A stretch of 11,016 nt of DNA from Opitutus sp. GAS368. GTDB taxonomy: Bacteria > Verrucomicrobiota > Verrucomicrobiia > Opitutales > Opitutaceae. The notes beneath the pieces are model-generated. The model saw only the letters and a program-made list of their open reading frames with translations. It did not search any database and was not told where the DNA came from. Where the stretch lies: positions 1 to 11,016 of the forward strand of contig CAMATV010000071.1 of NCBI GenBank assembly GCA_945861235.1, written 5' to 3'. Positions 1 to 6,636 of the stretch are shown piece after piece (position 1 is the stretch's first letter; each line of letters begins with the position of its first letter). The position numbers and the translations under genes were made by a program.

Positions 1-2307
1 ATGCGCTTCATTCCGCGCGTGCTCCAGCGAACCAAGCTCTCCCGCCATGCGGCTCAATCGATTGCCTGCATCCTCGGCCGCCCGATGCGCATTGCGCTGC
101 TCGGCCTGCGCCGAGGCGAGCGCCTGCGTGACCGTCAAGACGTCCGCCCGCCCCTGCTCCACCTTCTGCTCCGCTGCGGCGAGGCTGGCGTTGAGCCCGT
201 CAATGACGGCCTTCTGGTCGTCGTGCGCCTTCTGGTCGTCGGCGAGCGCCTTGGCGGTTTCCCGCAGATCGATTTCGCGTTGAACGATGCTGTTCGAGGA
301 TTTTTTCGAGCTGTGATGCCCACCGTAAACTAAACCCCGCCGGTCGACCAAGTCGCCCTTGCGCGTCACGACTGCGAGAAAGGAAAACGTCGGGTTGGCT
401 TTCCAAAAATCAAGGAACGCATCCAAGTCTTCCGCGATATACGACTCGCGCAGCAGTCCGATTGCCGGATGCGCCGGATCGGTATCGCTCACGGCCTGAA
501 TCGCGGGGACGAGCCCAAGCGGAAGCGCCCCTCCAATGATCTCAGGTTGGCGATATTCGGCGATATTCAGCACGGCCGAGCCGATTTGCTCAGTCTCAAG
601 CTGCGCGAGGATGCGCTGCGCCGTCCCGAGATCGCTCACGCTGATCGCCTCCGCGGCCGAGCCGAGGATGGCCTCGATCGCTTTGCCAAACTCCGGCTTC
701 ACCGCGAGACCCTGCGTGATCGGCACCGCCTTCGCCCCCGCCAGCGCCGCATCGAGCCGGCCTTGGAGGACCGCCTTCGCTCCCTCACCAAATCCCTCCC
801 AGCGTTCCTGCAATTGCTGGAGTAAGCGCAAGCGCGCCGTGCGCTGCGCCAGCGCGCGGTCGATCTCAGAAAGCTTCCGCTGCGCCTCGCGAAATTCGCG
901 CGTGAGATCGGTGATCGCTTGTTGGGCCGCCACCAATTGGTTGTGCGCCCGCGATTTTTCCGCGAGCGACTCCTCGACCCGCGCGTCAATTTCGGCCGCC
1001 CGCTGCGTCGCCCCGGTCACTTCCTGCCGCACACCCTCAATTTCCTGCGCGAGCGACTCGTGCTTGTGCGCACTCGTCTTCTGGTCGACTTCGTAACCCG
1101 AACAGTCCGTGCGCAAACGTGCCACCGTGCTGTCGATTTGGAGCAGCTGAAACTTCGACTGATTCAGTTCCGCTTCGAGCTTGCTCAGCTCGCCATCGGA
1201 GATGGCCATTTCGCGGTTGCGCTGCTGGAACACGGCATCACTGCTGCCGAGCAAACCCAACTGCATCTGCTTGTCCTGCGCCCCCGTGTCCACTTGCGCC
1301 GACACCTCGCGGAGCTGCATTTCAATTTCACCGAGATTGTCCCGCGACGAGGCGAGCCGGTCGTCGAGACCGCTGCGACGGATCTGCGCGAGATTGGCGG
1401 CATTTTCCGCCGCTTCCTTTTGCGAACGCAGATCAAAAACCGCCTGCTGGGCATCCTGCACGCGCTGGTTGAGTCTGGCCCGCAGCATTTTTTTCTCGTC
1501 CAGCTCCGCTTGCTGCGTTTCCAGACTTTCGCGCCGCGTATCCGCCTCGGCCCGCAACGCGACCACTTTGCCCTCCAATGCTCCGAGCGTCGCACTGAGT
1601 TCCGCATGGTGATACCCACTCCACGCCAACGCGAGGTGCCGCAGGCGGTGGTTGAGTCGTTTGTAGCGCATGGCCTTCGATGCCTGCCGACGCAACGTCC
1701 CGATCTGCCGGCCCACCTCACCGATCACGTCCGCCACCCGCGCCATGTTGGTGTCCGTCAACGCCAGTTTTTGCATGGCCTCGCGCCGCGCCGCTTTATA
1801 TTTCGTGATTCCCGCCGCTTCCTCGAACACCGCCCGGCGCTCCTCCGGTTTTGACGACAGGATCTGGTCGATCTGGCCCTGCGCCATGATCGAGTAACTC
1901 GTCCGGCCAATGCCGGTATCCATAAATAATTTCTGGATGTCCTTCAATCGGCACGCCTGGCCATTGAGCGAATACTCGCTTTGCCCGTCGCGGTGCACCC
2001 GGCGCATGATCTCGATTTCGTGAAATTCGCTGCCGAGCTGCTTCTCGCACTCGGTCAGCAGCAGGGAAACTTCGCAGATTTGCGAAGGCTTGCGGGTGTC
2101 CGCTCCTTCGAAAATCACATCCTGCATTTTCCCGCCGCGCAGGGCCTTGGCGCTCTGCTCACCCAGCACCCAGCGAATGGCGTCCGCGATGTTGGACTTG
2201 CCGCAACCATTCGGCCCGACGACGGCCGTGACGCCCGGTTCGAAGCGGAGTGTCGTGCTGTCAGCAAAAGATTTGAACCCGTGAAGCTTGAGCGCCTTGA
2301 GATACAT
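1..2307 (-). CDS. smc: Chromosome segregation ATPase SMC, N-terminal 769 residues (cut by window edge)
   Basis: SMC dimers hold and organise chromosomal DNA with ScpA and ScpB. The reading frame is open for all 769 codons from the ATG at 2307 down to position 1; I checked each codon and found no stop. It starts MYLKALKLHGFKSF, typical of bacterial SMC. Walker A is GPNGCGKSN at residues 31-39. The Q-loop region MAQGQIDQIL begins at residue 141, followed by the conserved EERRAVFEEAAGI block. Residues about 170-495 are charged coiled coil. The hinge spans about 500-665, from WEGFGEGAKAVL at 503 to KGDLVDRRGLVYGG near 650-663. The second coil then begins. The signature motif, Walker B and the C-terminal head would lie outside the window. 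The start is fixed: an in-frame TGA lies at 2323-2325, only five codons upstream. No Shine-Dalgarno is visible. It follows the serine hydrolase on the same strand, 267 bases downstream of its stop. Confidence 0.96.
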   Translation of the reverse strand, partial: MYLKALKLHGFKSFADSTTLRFEPGVTAVVGPNGCGKSNIADAIRWVLGEQSAKALRGGKMQDVIFEGADTRKPSQICEVSLLLTECEKQLGSEFHEIEIMRRVHRDGQSEYSLNGQACRLKDIQKLFMDTGIGRTSYSIMAQGQIDQILSSKPEERRAVFEEAAGITKYKAARREAMQKLALTDTNMARVADVIGEVGRQIGTLRRQASKAMRYKRLNHRLRHLALAWSGYHHAELSATLGALEGKVVALRAEADTRRESLETQQAELDEKKMLRARLNQRVQDAQQAVFDLRSQKEAAENAANLAQIRRSGLDDRLASSRDNLGEIEMQLREVSAQVDTGAQDKQMQLGLLGSSDAVFQQRNREMAISDGELSKLEAELNQSKFQLLQIDSTVARLRTDCSGYEVDQKTSAHKHESLAQEIEGVRQEVTGATQRAAEIDARVEESLAEKSRAHNQLVAAQQAITDLTREFREAQRKLSEIDRALAQRTARLRLLQQLQERWEGFGEGAKAVLQGRLDAALAGAKAVPITQGLAVKPEFGKAIEAILGSAAEAISVSDLGTAQRILAQLETEQIGSAVLNIAEYRQPEIIGGALPLGLVPAIQAVSDTDPAHPAIGLLRESYIAEDLDAFLDFWKANPTFSFLAVVTRKGDLVDRRGLVYGGHHSSKKSSNSIVQREIDLRETAKALADDQKAHDDQKAVIDGLNASLAAAEQKVEQGRADVLTVTQALASAQAEQRNAHRAAEDAGNRLSRMAGELGSLEHARNEAH

Positions 2308-2574
2308 GCAGGGATGAAGCGGTCAATTGAAGGGTGCCGCTCCCCCCCCGCAATGGAAAACAGGTATGTTTCTTCCGTCCCATCCCGCCCTGCAAAACGC
2401 ATCAACCAGCCCACCGGAACTCACGATTCGGTCGTTGCCTAACGCGTCGCCGAGGGTTCCGCCGCCCTCACGGGCAGCACCGCCAACGCACCCTGCCACG
2501 AGCAAAACGCCGACTCGGCTAAAATCCACGACGATGTTCATTCGGGGGGAAGGGTTGCTTGGCTGAAGCCGGGA
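2308..2574. other. Intergenic region between the serine hydrolase and smc, with a doubtful 72-codon frame
   Basis: I see no clear terminator or promoter here. On the minus strand an ATG at 2541 opens a 72-codon frame ending with TGA at 2323, 15 bases before the smc ATG and in the same frame as smc. Its N-terminus contains VGVLLVAGC, which resembles a lipobox. However, the hydrophobic stretch is short, an Asp lies in the n-region, and no ribosome binding site precedes it, so I do not call it a gene. An eight-C run occupies 2342-2349 and a six-G run 2544-2549. A small lipoprotein or an upstream leader peptide for smc are the alternatives if it proves real. Confidence 0.5.
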
Positions 2575-4692
2575 TTACTTTACCGCCTCGCCAACTTTGG
2601 CGAGGAAGGCATTCCAAACGTTGTCGCCTACCGAGCCATCCAATCCGAGTCGGACGATCACCATGTCCCACTCGGGGATGACGAAACAGGCGTTGTTGTT
2701 GTGCCCCAGCGCGCAAAACGTCCGCGGGGGTGCCTCCGGAAATTTTCGCGCACCGTCCGGCTTCACCCCGTTGATCCACCAGTTGAAGCCGTATTCACCG
2801 GGCCCGCTCGTCGCCCGCGAGGGAAAACCGGGCGGTATGTTCGCCGGCACCTGCACCCGCGTCGCGTCATCTACCCACCGGTCGCTCAGTAACTGCCGGT
2901 CGCCCCATCGACCGCGGTTCAGCATCAAGAGCCCAAAGCGCGCCGCCTCCCGCGCCGAAATCTTCAACGCACCACTCTTATTGCCCGACCCGCCATTGAC
3001 CACGAGCCCAGCCACGGTCTTCCAGTCGCCCCAATCCCATTTCGCGCGATTCATTCCGATCGGGTCGGCGATGCGACGCTGAAAAAGCTCTTCCAGTGAT
3101 TCGCCCGCGATCCGGGTGAGGACATTCGCGAACTGGTTCATCGCCGAATCCCAATACGCGAACTTCGCACCCGGCGGCGCGAACAACGGCTCCGGCCCCG
3201 GCGTGAACGGCGTCACGCTCGGCCCGTGCGCGTAACTGCCTTGCGGCTCGTCGCCCACCGCGCGGTAACCGGACGTCATCGTCGCGAAATGTCGCAGCGT
3301 CACCTCGGGATAAACCGCCGCCATCGCCGGCCACACGCTGGCCGCCTTCGTGTCGAGCGAGCACTTACCATCATCGATCAGCAGCCCGAGCGCGGTGCTC
3401 GTGAACGATTTCGTGAACGACCACACGCCGTGCACTTTATCACTGTCATCGCCGCTCCAGATGATCCGACCGTGCCGCACGACCACAAGTTCACGCACGC
3501 CATCCCTTCCGATCGTCCGCTCCAGCAAGGCCACCGCCATCCGCAACTTGGCCCCGTCGACGCTCTGCGAATCGGGCGTCGCCAGCTCCCACTCTTTGGC
3601 CGGAACGACCTTGGCGGCCCCCGTCGTGATCGCCGCCCTCGGCCGCGCGGCATCCACGACGAGCTGGAGATTTCGGTTAAAAATCCCCGCGGTCAAACCC
3701 GGCTCAAATTTTCCCGCGTGCGCCCCCCGCACGGCCACCACGATCCGCAAGCTCGGAAAAATCGTCACCGTATCGCGATTCCAAAGACCGTTCGCCTGAT
3801 ACGTGTCAGCGGGCGCGCCCGGCCACACGCGTTCACCCGACGCCATCGTTTCGTTGAACCAGAAATTAAATCCGTAGACGCCCGGCCCGTGTGGAGTCTG
3901 GTTCGCGCCCCCTCCGTAACTCCCGACTCCGAGATAGTCGTCAGGCTTCGTCCCGTTCGCGACCGGCAGCGCACGGGGCAGCTCCCTCGGCACCTGCGGC
4001 CGAACGTTGGCTTCGAACAACTGCTCCGCGACCACTTCCACCCCGCGCCACCGCCCGCGATTCAACCACAGCCAGCCGAGCCGCGCAAAATCGCGTGGAC
4101 TCGCCACCACGCTGAGATCATCGCGGGCCCCGAAAAACGCGCCGTCTTCAAATTCCAACCCACCGAACCTCTGCCTAAACGCCTCCGGCAGGGTCTGCCC
4201 GAAAATCTTCTCCAGCGAGCGGGCATAGAGCTGAATCGCAAAATCATTGTAGCCCCAGGCGGTCCCCGGTGCCTCGGCACTCGCATAGCCGCTCGTCATA
4301 TTGGCCAATTGACGAAACGTCATCGACGCATCCTTCGCCCGCAGTGCCCAGCCCGCCGACTGGACGGGCGCATCGACACTGGGCAACCGGCCCGCTTGCA
4401 CCGCCGCGAGGAGCAACGTGCTCAAGACCGGCTTCGACGCCGACGCCCACCACCTGTGCGTCGCCACTTCGCCCCATGATTTCACGAGGTATCCGTCTTT
4501 GATGATACAGCCGTCACCGCCCACGTTAGCCGCAAATATCGCGAGCATCGCCCCGTCGAGGCCCACCTCGGCCGGCGCACGTTGCTCCCAAACCGCGCCC
4601 GGATAGACCACCCCTGCATCGCTGCTGGACGCACCCGCGACGGGCAGCACGGTGGACAACACGGCACAGCAGAATTTAGTGAACAAACGCAT
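2575..4692 (-). CDS. Exported tandem-domain serine hydrolase, beta-lactamase/PBP-like fold, two SxxK domains
   Basis: Numbering is from the ATG at 4692 (705 residues). The N-terminus MRLFTKFCCAVLSTVLPVAGA fits a signal peptide with cleavage at AGA|SS after residue 21, so the protein is probably periplasmic or secreted. Two homologous domains follow, about residues 40-350 and 375-705. Domain 1 has SASK at 84-87 and YND at 148-150. Domain 2 has SFTK at 425-428 and YWD at 513-515. Both share MTSGY, LNRGRW (near 210 and 591) and a PG-x-YGFN block (near 270 and 631). The nucleophile serine and the lysine are present twice, so both sites could be active. In this superfamily that means an esterase, peptidase, amidase or beta-lactamase; the substrate cannot be read from sequence. 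The usual YxN asparagine is Asp in both domains. Alternative starts are ATG 4710, which has GAAGG eight bases upstream, and GTG 4725. I chose 4692 for the clean signal peptide. No partner gene is adjacent. Confidence 0.88.
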   Translation of the reverse strand: MRLFTKFCCAVLSTVLPVAGASSSDAGVVYPGAVWEQRAPAEVGLDGAMLAIFAANVGGDGCIIKDGYLVKSWGEVATHRWWASASKPVLSTLLLAAVQAGRLPSVDAPVQSAGWALRAKDASMTFRQLANMTSGYASAEAPGTAWGYNDFAIQLYARSLEKIFGQTLPEAFRQRFGGLEFEDGAFFGARDDLSVVASPRDFARLGWLWLNRGRWRGVEVVAEQLFEANVRPQVPRELPRALPVANGTKPDDYLGVGSYGGGANQTPHGPGVYGFNFWFNETMASGERVWPGAPADTYQANGLWNRDTVTIFPSLRIVVAVRGAHAGKFEPGLTAGIFNRNLQLVVDAARPRAAITTGAAKVVPAKEWELATPDSQSVDGAKLRMAVALLERTIGRDGVRELVVVRHGRIIWSGDDSDKVHGVWSFTKSFTSTALGLLIDDGKCSLDTKAASVWPAMAAVYPEVTLRHFATMTSGYRAVGDEPQGSYAHGPSVTPFTPGPEPLFAPPGAKFAYWDSAMNQFANVLTRIAGESLEELFQRRIADPIGMNRAKWDWGDWKTVAGLVVNGGSGNKSGALKISAREAARFGLLMLNRGRWGDRQLLSDRWVDDATRVQVPANIPPGFPSRATSGPGEYGFNWWINGVKPDGARKFPEAPPRTFCALGHNNNACFVIPEWDMVIVRLGLDGSVGDNVWNAFLAKVGEAVK

Positions 4693-4778
4693 CGAAGGGG
4701 GGCACCCCATGTGACACGCCTTCACCCGAGGATTCCAGCATCGAAGCGCGACCGCTCAAAACCACGACTTGGGTCGCA

Positions 4779-4787
4779 CCCCCCCCC
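4779..4787. repeat. Homopolymer of nine C (G on the coding strand) upstream of the hydrolase gene
   Basis: Nine consecutive C bases on the plus strand, read as G on the strand of the hydrolase gene, lie about 87 bases upstream of the chosen ATG. Such tracts can change length by slippage, and when placed in a promoter or leader they can alter expression. Here the location suits such a role, but nothing in a single sequence shows variation. Confidence 0.6.
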
Positions 4788-4788
4788 G

Positions 4789-4805
4789 AAGCAACCAACT
4801 TGCTT
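4789..4805. repeat. Hairpin-forming inverted repeat, six-base arms, upstream of the hydrolase gene
   Basis: The arms AAGCAA (4789-4794) and TTGCTT (4800-4805) are perfectly complementary around a five-base loop. The repeat sits right next to the nine-C run. It could be a protein binding site or an RNA hairpin in the hydrolase leader. It could also be chance, since arms of this length are not rare. Confidence 0.4.
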
Positions 4806-4910
4806 GAATCCCCCTTTTAGACCCGTGAATGAAATCATCAATCTCCCCCTATGTCCCATTCGGAAGAGGGCGAAGTTCCGGCCCGAAAAAGCTCAGGCGC
4901 GCCCAGCTAC

Positions 4911-4926
4911 TGGCATTTCAGTGCCA
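4911..4926. repeat. Short inverted repeat downstream of nuoN
   Basis: TGGCA (4911-4915) and TGCCA (4922-4926) pair around a six-base loop. It lies nine bases beyond the stronger hairpin at 4936-4953 in the direction of nuo transcription, so the two may act together at the 3' end of the operon. Alone it is weak. Confidence 0.35.
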
Positions 4927-4935
4927 AGGTCATTC

Positions 4936-4953
4936 GGCTCGGACAACCGAGCC
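4936..4953 (-). terminator. Candidate hairpin at the 3' end of the nuo operon, without a U-tract
   Basis: A perfect seven-base GC-rich stem (GGCTCGG with CCGAGCC) closes a four-base loop, about 58 bases after the nuoN stop codon. On the minus strand the bases after it read GAATGACC, so there is no run of U and it is not a classic intrinsic terminator. It may instead stabilise the 3' end of the message or help a factor-dependent stop. Confidence 0.4.
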
Positions 4954-5011
4954 ACCCCACGGGAGTTTCACGTTCGAAGCCTTAACTTAACCGCCTCACG
5001 GCCGCGCGACC

Positions 5012-6535
5012 TCACTTCATCGTCAGCCATTGGCCGAGCGGACCTTGGTAGAAGCCGATGAAAATCGAGGCGAGAGCCAGGCAGCCAAGGGCGATGCCGC
5101 TGACGACGTTCACCGGGGTGCGCGCGGGACGCGGGTCGGCGGTGTCCGCAGGCGGGGTCCACTGCTCAAAGAACGCGGCTTTGATCCAACCGAAATAATA
5201 ATAGATCGAGATCACCACACCGACGACGGCGAGGACGAGCGTCCACCGGGCCCCACCCTCGAAGGCGGCCATGAAAATGAAAAATTTTCCCATAAAGCCC
5301 GCGAGCGGCGGGATGCCGGCGAGCGAGCCGAGGCCGATGGCGAGGATCGTCGCGAGGAAGGGATTTTCTTTCGCGAGGCCGGCGTAGTGGTCGAGGGTCT
5401 GCTCGGAATCGTCGACCCCGGCGATGTGCGCCATCACGCCGAACACGGCGAAGGAGGCGATGAGGTAGGCAAAGAGATAAAAGTAAATCGCACCCGTGGC
5501 CGACACACTGGCGACGGGACCGCTGAGCGCGACGACGCCGAGCAGGAGAAAGCCGGCATGCGAGACGCCGGACAGGCCGATGAGGCGTTTGACGTTGTGC
5601 TGCGTGAGCGCGGCGATGTTGCCGAAGAGAATCGTCGCGGCGGCCATCGCCGTGAGCGCCGGGGTGACGAGCCAGTCGTAGGACGCGAACACGTCCCGCG
5701 TGAGGACGAGCAAGACGGCGAAACCGGCGGCTTTCGAGCCGACGGCGAGGAAGGCGGTGACGGGTGTCGGCGCGCCCTGATAGACGTCGGGGACCCAAAT
5801 CTGGAACGGGAAGGCGCCGATCTTGAAGGCGACGCCGACCAGCACGAGGACGATGCCGACGCCGGCGAGGAAGTTGTGCGGATTGGCGACGAGGAATTGC
5901 GCGAGCGCCGGGTAATGCATCGCCGAGGCCGAGTGGCCGGGGAGCGTGGGGTTGCCGGCCACGCCGTAGAGGAGGACGATACCGAAGAGCAACATGCCCG
6001 AGCTGAGGGCGCCCATCACGAGGTATTTCAGGCCGGCCTCAAGCGAGGCGGTCTTGGTGCGGAAGTAGGCAACGAGAATGTAGAAGCCGATCGTAACGGT
6101 CTCCAAGGCGACGAAGAACATCACGAAGTGATTGCTCTGCGCGAGGAGCATCATCGCGCCCGTGATGATGAGCACGAGGTGGTAGAACTCGATGCGTGGC
6201 ACCTTTTGTTTCGCCAGCGAGACGCGCGCGAGGATGCACACGAGCATTGCGGTCAGGAGGAAAAAGACGCGCATCACCTGACCGCCGGGACTATGGAGAA
6301 GCAAACCGTTGAAGGATTCCTTGCCGAGGCTGGCGGAATGGAAATTGACGAGCAGGCCGCCGAGCGTACCGACGAGACCGGCGAGGGCGACATCGGGAAT
6401 GTAGGCGTGGAGCTTCTTCGGCAGCACGATCTCCAAGGCGAGGAGGGCGAGCGCGAGGCAGGCGAGCAGAAGCTCGGGGAAAATGGCCCCCCACTGGTTG
6501 GCCTCGGCGGCGAGTTTGACGGCTTCGAGAGTCAT
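5012..6535 (-). CDS. nuoN: NADH-quinone oxidoreductase subunit N (complex I antiporter-like subunit)
   Basis: NuoN is one of three antiporter-like proton-channel subunits of the membrane arm of respiratory complex I. The 507-residue protein is hydrophobic throughout and of normal length. The family's key charges are present: Glu145 in VALETVTIG (E. coli Glu133), Lys238 in GVAFKIGAFPF (Lys217), Lys268 in VGSKAAGF (Lys247) and Lys417 in GFMGKFF (Lys395). The hallmark VWVPDVYEGAPTPVTAF block appears as IWVPDVYQGAPTPVTAF from 246. It is the last nuo gene of the run and begins 101 bases after the nuoM stop, which is wide for a nuo operon. The ATG at 6535 gives a plausible N-terminus (MTLEAVKLAAEANQW), but no Shine-Dalgarno precedes it. 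No motif looks damaged, and I expect it to be functional. Confidence 0.97.
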   Translation of the reverse strand: MTLEAVKLAAEANQWGAIFPELLLACLALALLALEIVLPKKLHAYIPDVALAGLVGTLGGLLVNFHSASLGKESFNGLLLHSPGGQVMRVFFLLTAMLVCILARVSLAKQKVPRIEFYHLVLIITGAMMLLAQSNHFVMFFVALETVTIGFYILVAYFRTKTASLEAGLKYLVMGALSSGMLLFGIVLLYGVAGNPTLPGHSASAMHYPALAQFLVANPHNFLAGVGIVLVLVGVAFKIGAFPFQIWVPDVYQGAPTPVTAFLAVGSKAAGFAVLLVLTRDVFASYDWLVTPALTAMAAATILFGNIAALTQHNVKRLIGLSGVSHAGFLLLGVVALSGPVASVSATGAIYFYLFAYLIASFAVFGVMAHIAGVDDSEQTLDHYAGLAKENPFLATILAIGLGSLAGIPPLAGFMGKFFIFMAAFEGGARWTLVLAVVGVVISIYYYFGWIKAAFFEQWTPPADTADPRPARTPVNVVSGIALGCLALASIFIGFYQGPLGQWLTMK

Positions 6536-6636
6536 GAAGGTGACGGACGGGAAAAGAGGACGAAAAAGGGCTGGGACGCTAAGCTGAGCTACTCAAGGCA
6601 GCAGTGGCGTGGGCGTGGTTTTGAAATGAACGAGAA
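6536..6636. other. nuoM-nuoN spacer of 101 bases
   Basis: No gene is visible. The only structure I found is a weak TGAG-TAG-CTCA near-palindrome on the minus strand, around 6584-6594. There is no recognisable terminator, so read-through from nuoM into nuoN is likely. Confidence 0.4.

Larger units (their letters stand above)
4693..5011. other. Intergenic region between nuoN and the serine hydrolase
   Basis: This stretch separates the nuo operon end from the hydrolase gene and should hold a terminator for the first and a promoter for the second. I see no protein-coding frame with family features. Three short hairpins (4936-4953, 4911-4926, 4789-4805) and a nine-C run (4779-4787) are present. 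No convincing -35/-10 pair is visible on the minus strand. The best I found is TTGATG with TCTAAA about 14 bases further on, which is too close-spaced to trust. A six-G run at 4697-4702 lies between two candidate start codons of the hydrolase. Confidence 0.6.

Noticed and set aside
919..1854. A 311-codon plus-strand open frame opposite smc
   Set aside because: It is the exact antisense codon phase of smc. The smc frame carries Walker A, Q-loop and hinge motifs, while this product has none.
1..2307. Suspected frameshift in smc, because several shorter open frames overlap it in other phases
   Set aside because: Codon-by-codon reading shows one uninterrupted frame of 769 codons with motifs in the right order. 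It simply lacks a stop because the gene continues past the window edge.
3226..4479. A 417-codon plus-strand open frame opposite the serine hydrolase
   Set aside because: Arg/Pro/His-rich composition and no recognisable motif. It lies entirely within the hydrolase gene.
4693..4725. GTG start at 4725 or ATG at 4710 for the serine hydrolase
   Set aside because: The ATG at 4692 gives a compact signal peptide. The 4710 start remains possible because of GAAGG upstream; GTG 4725 has no support.
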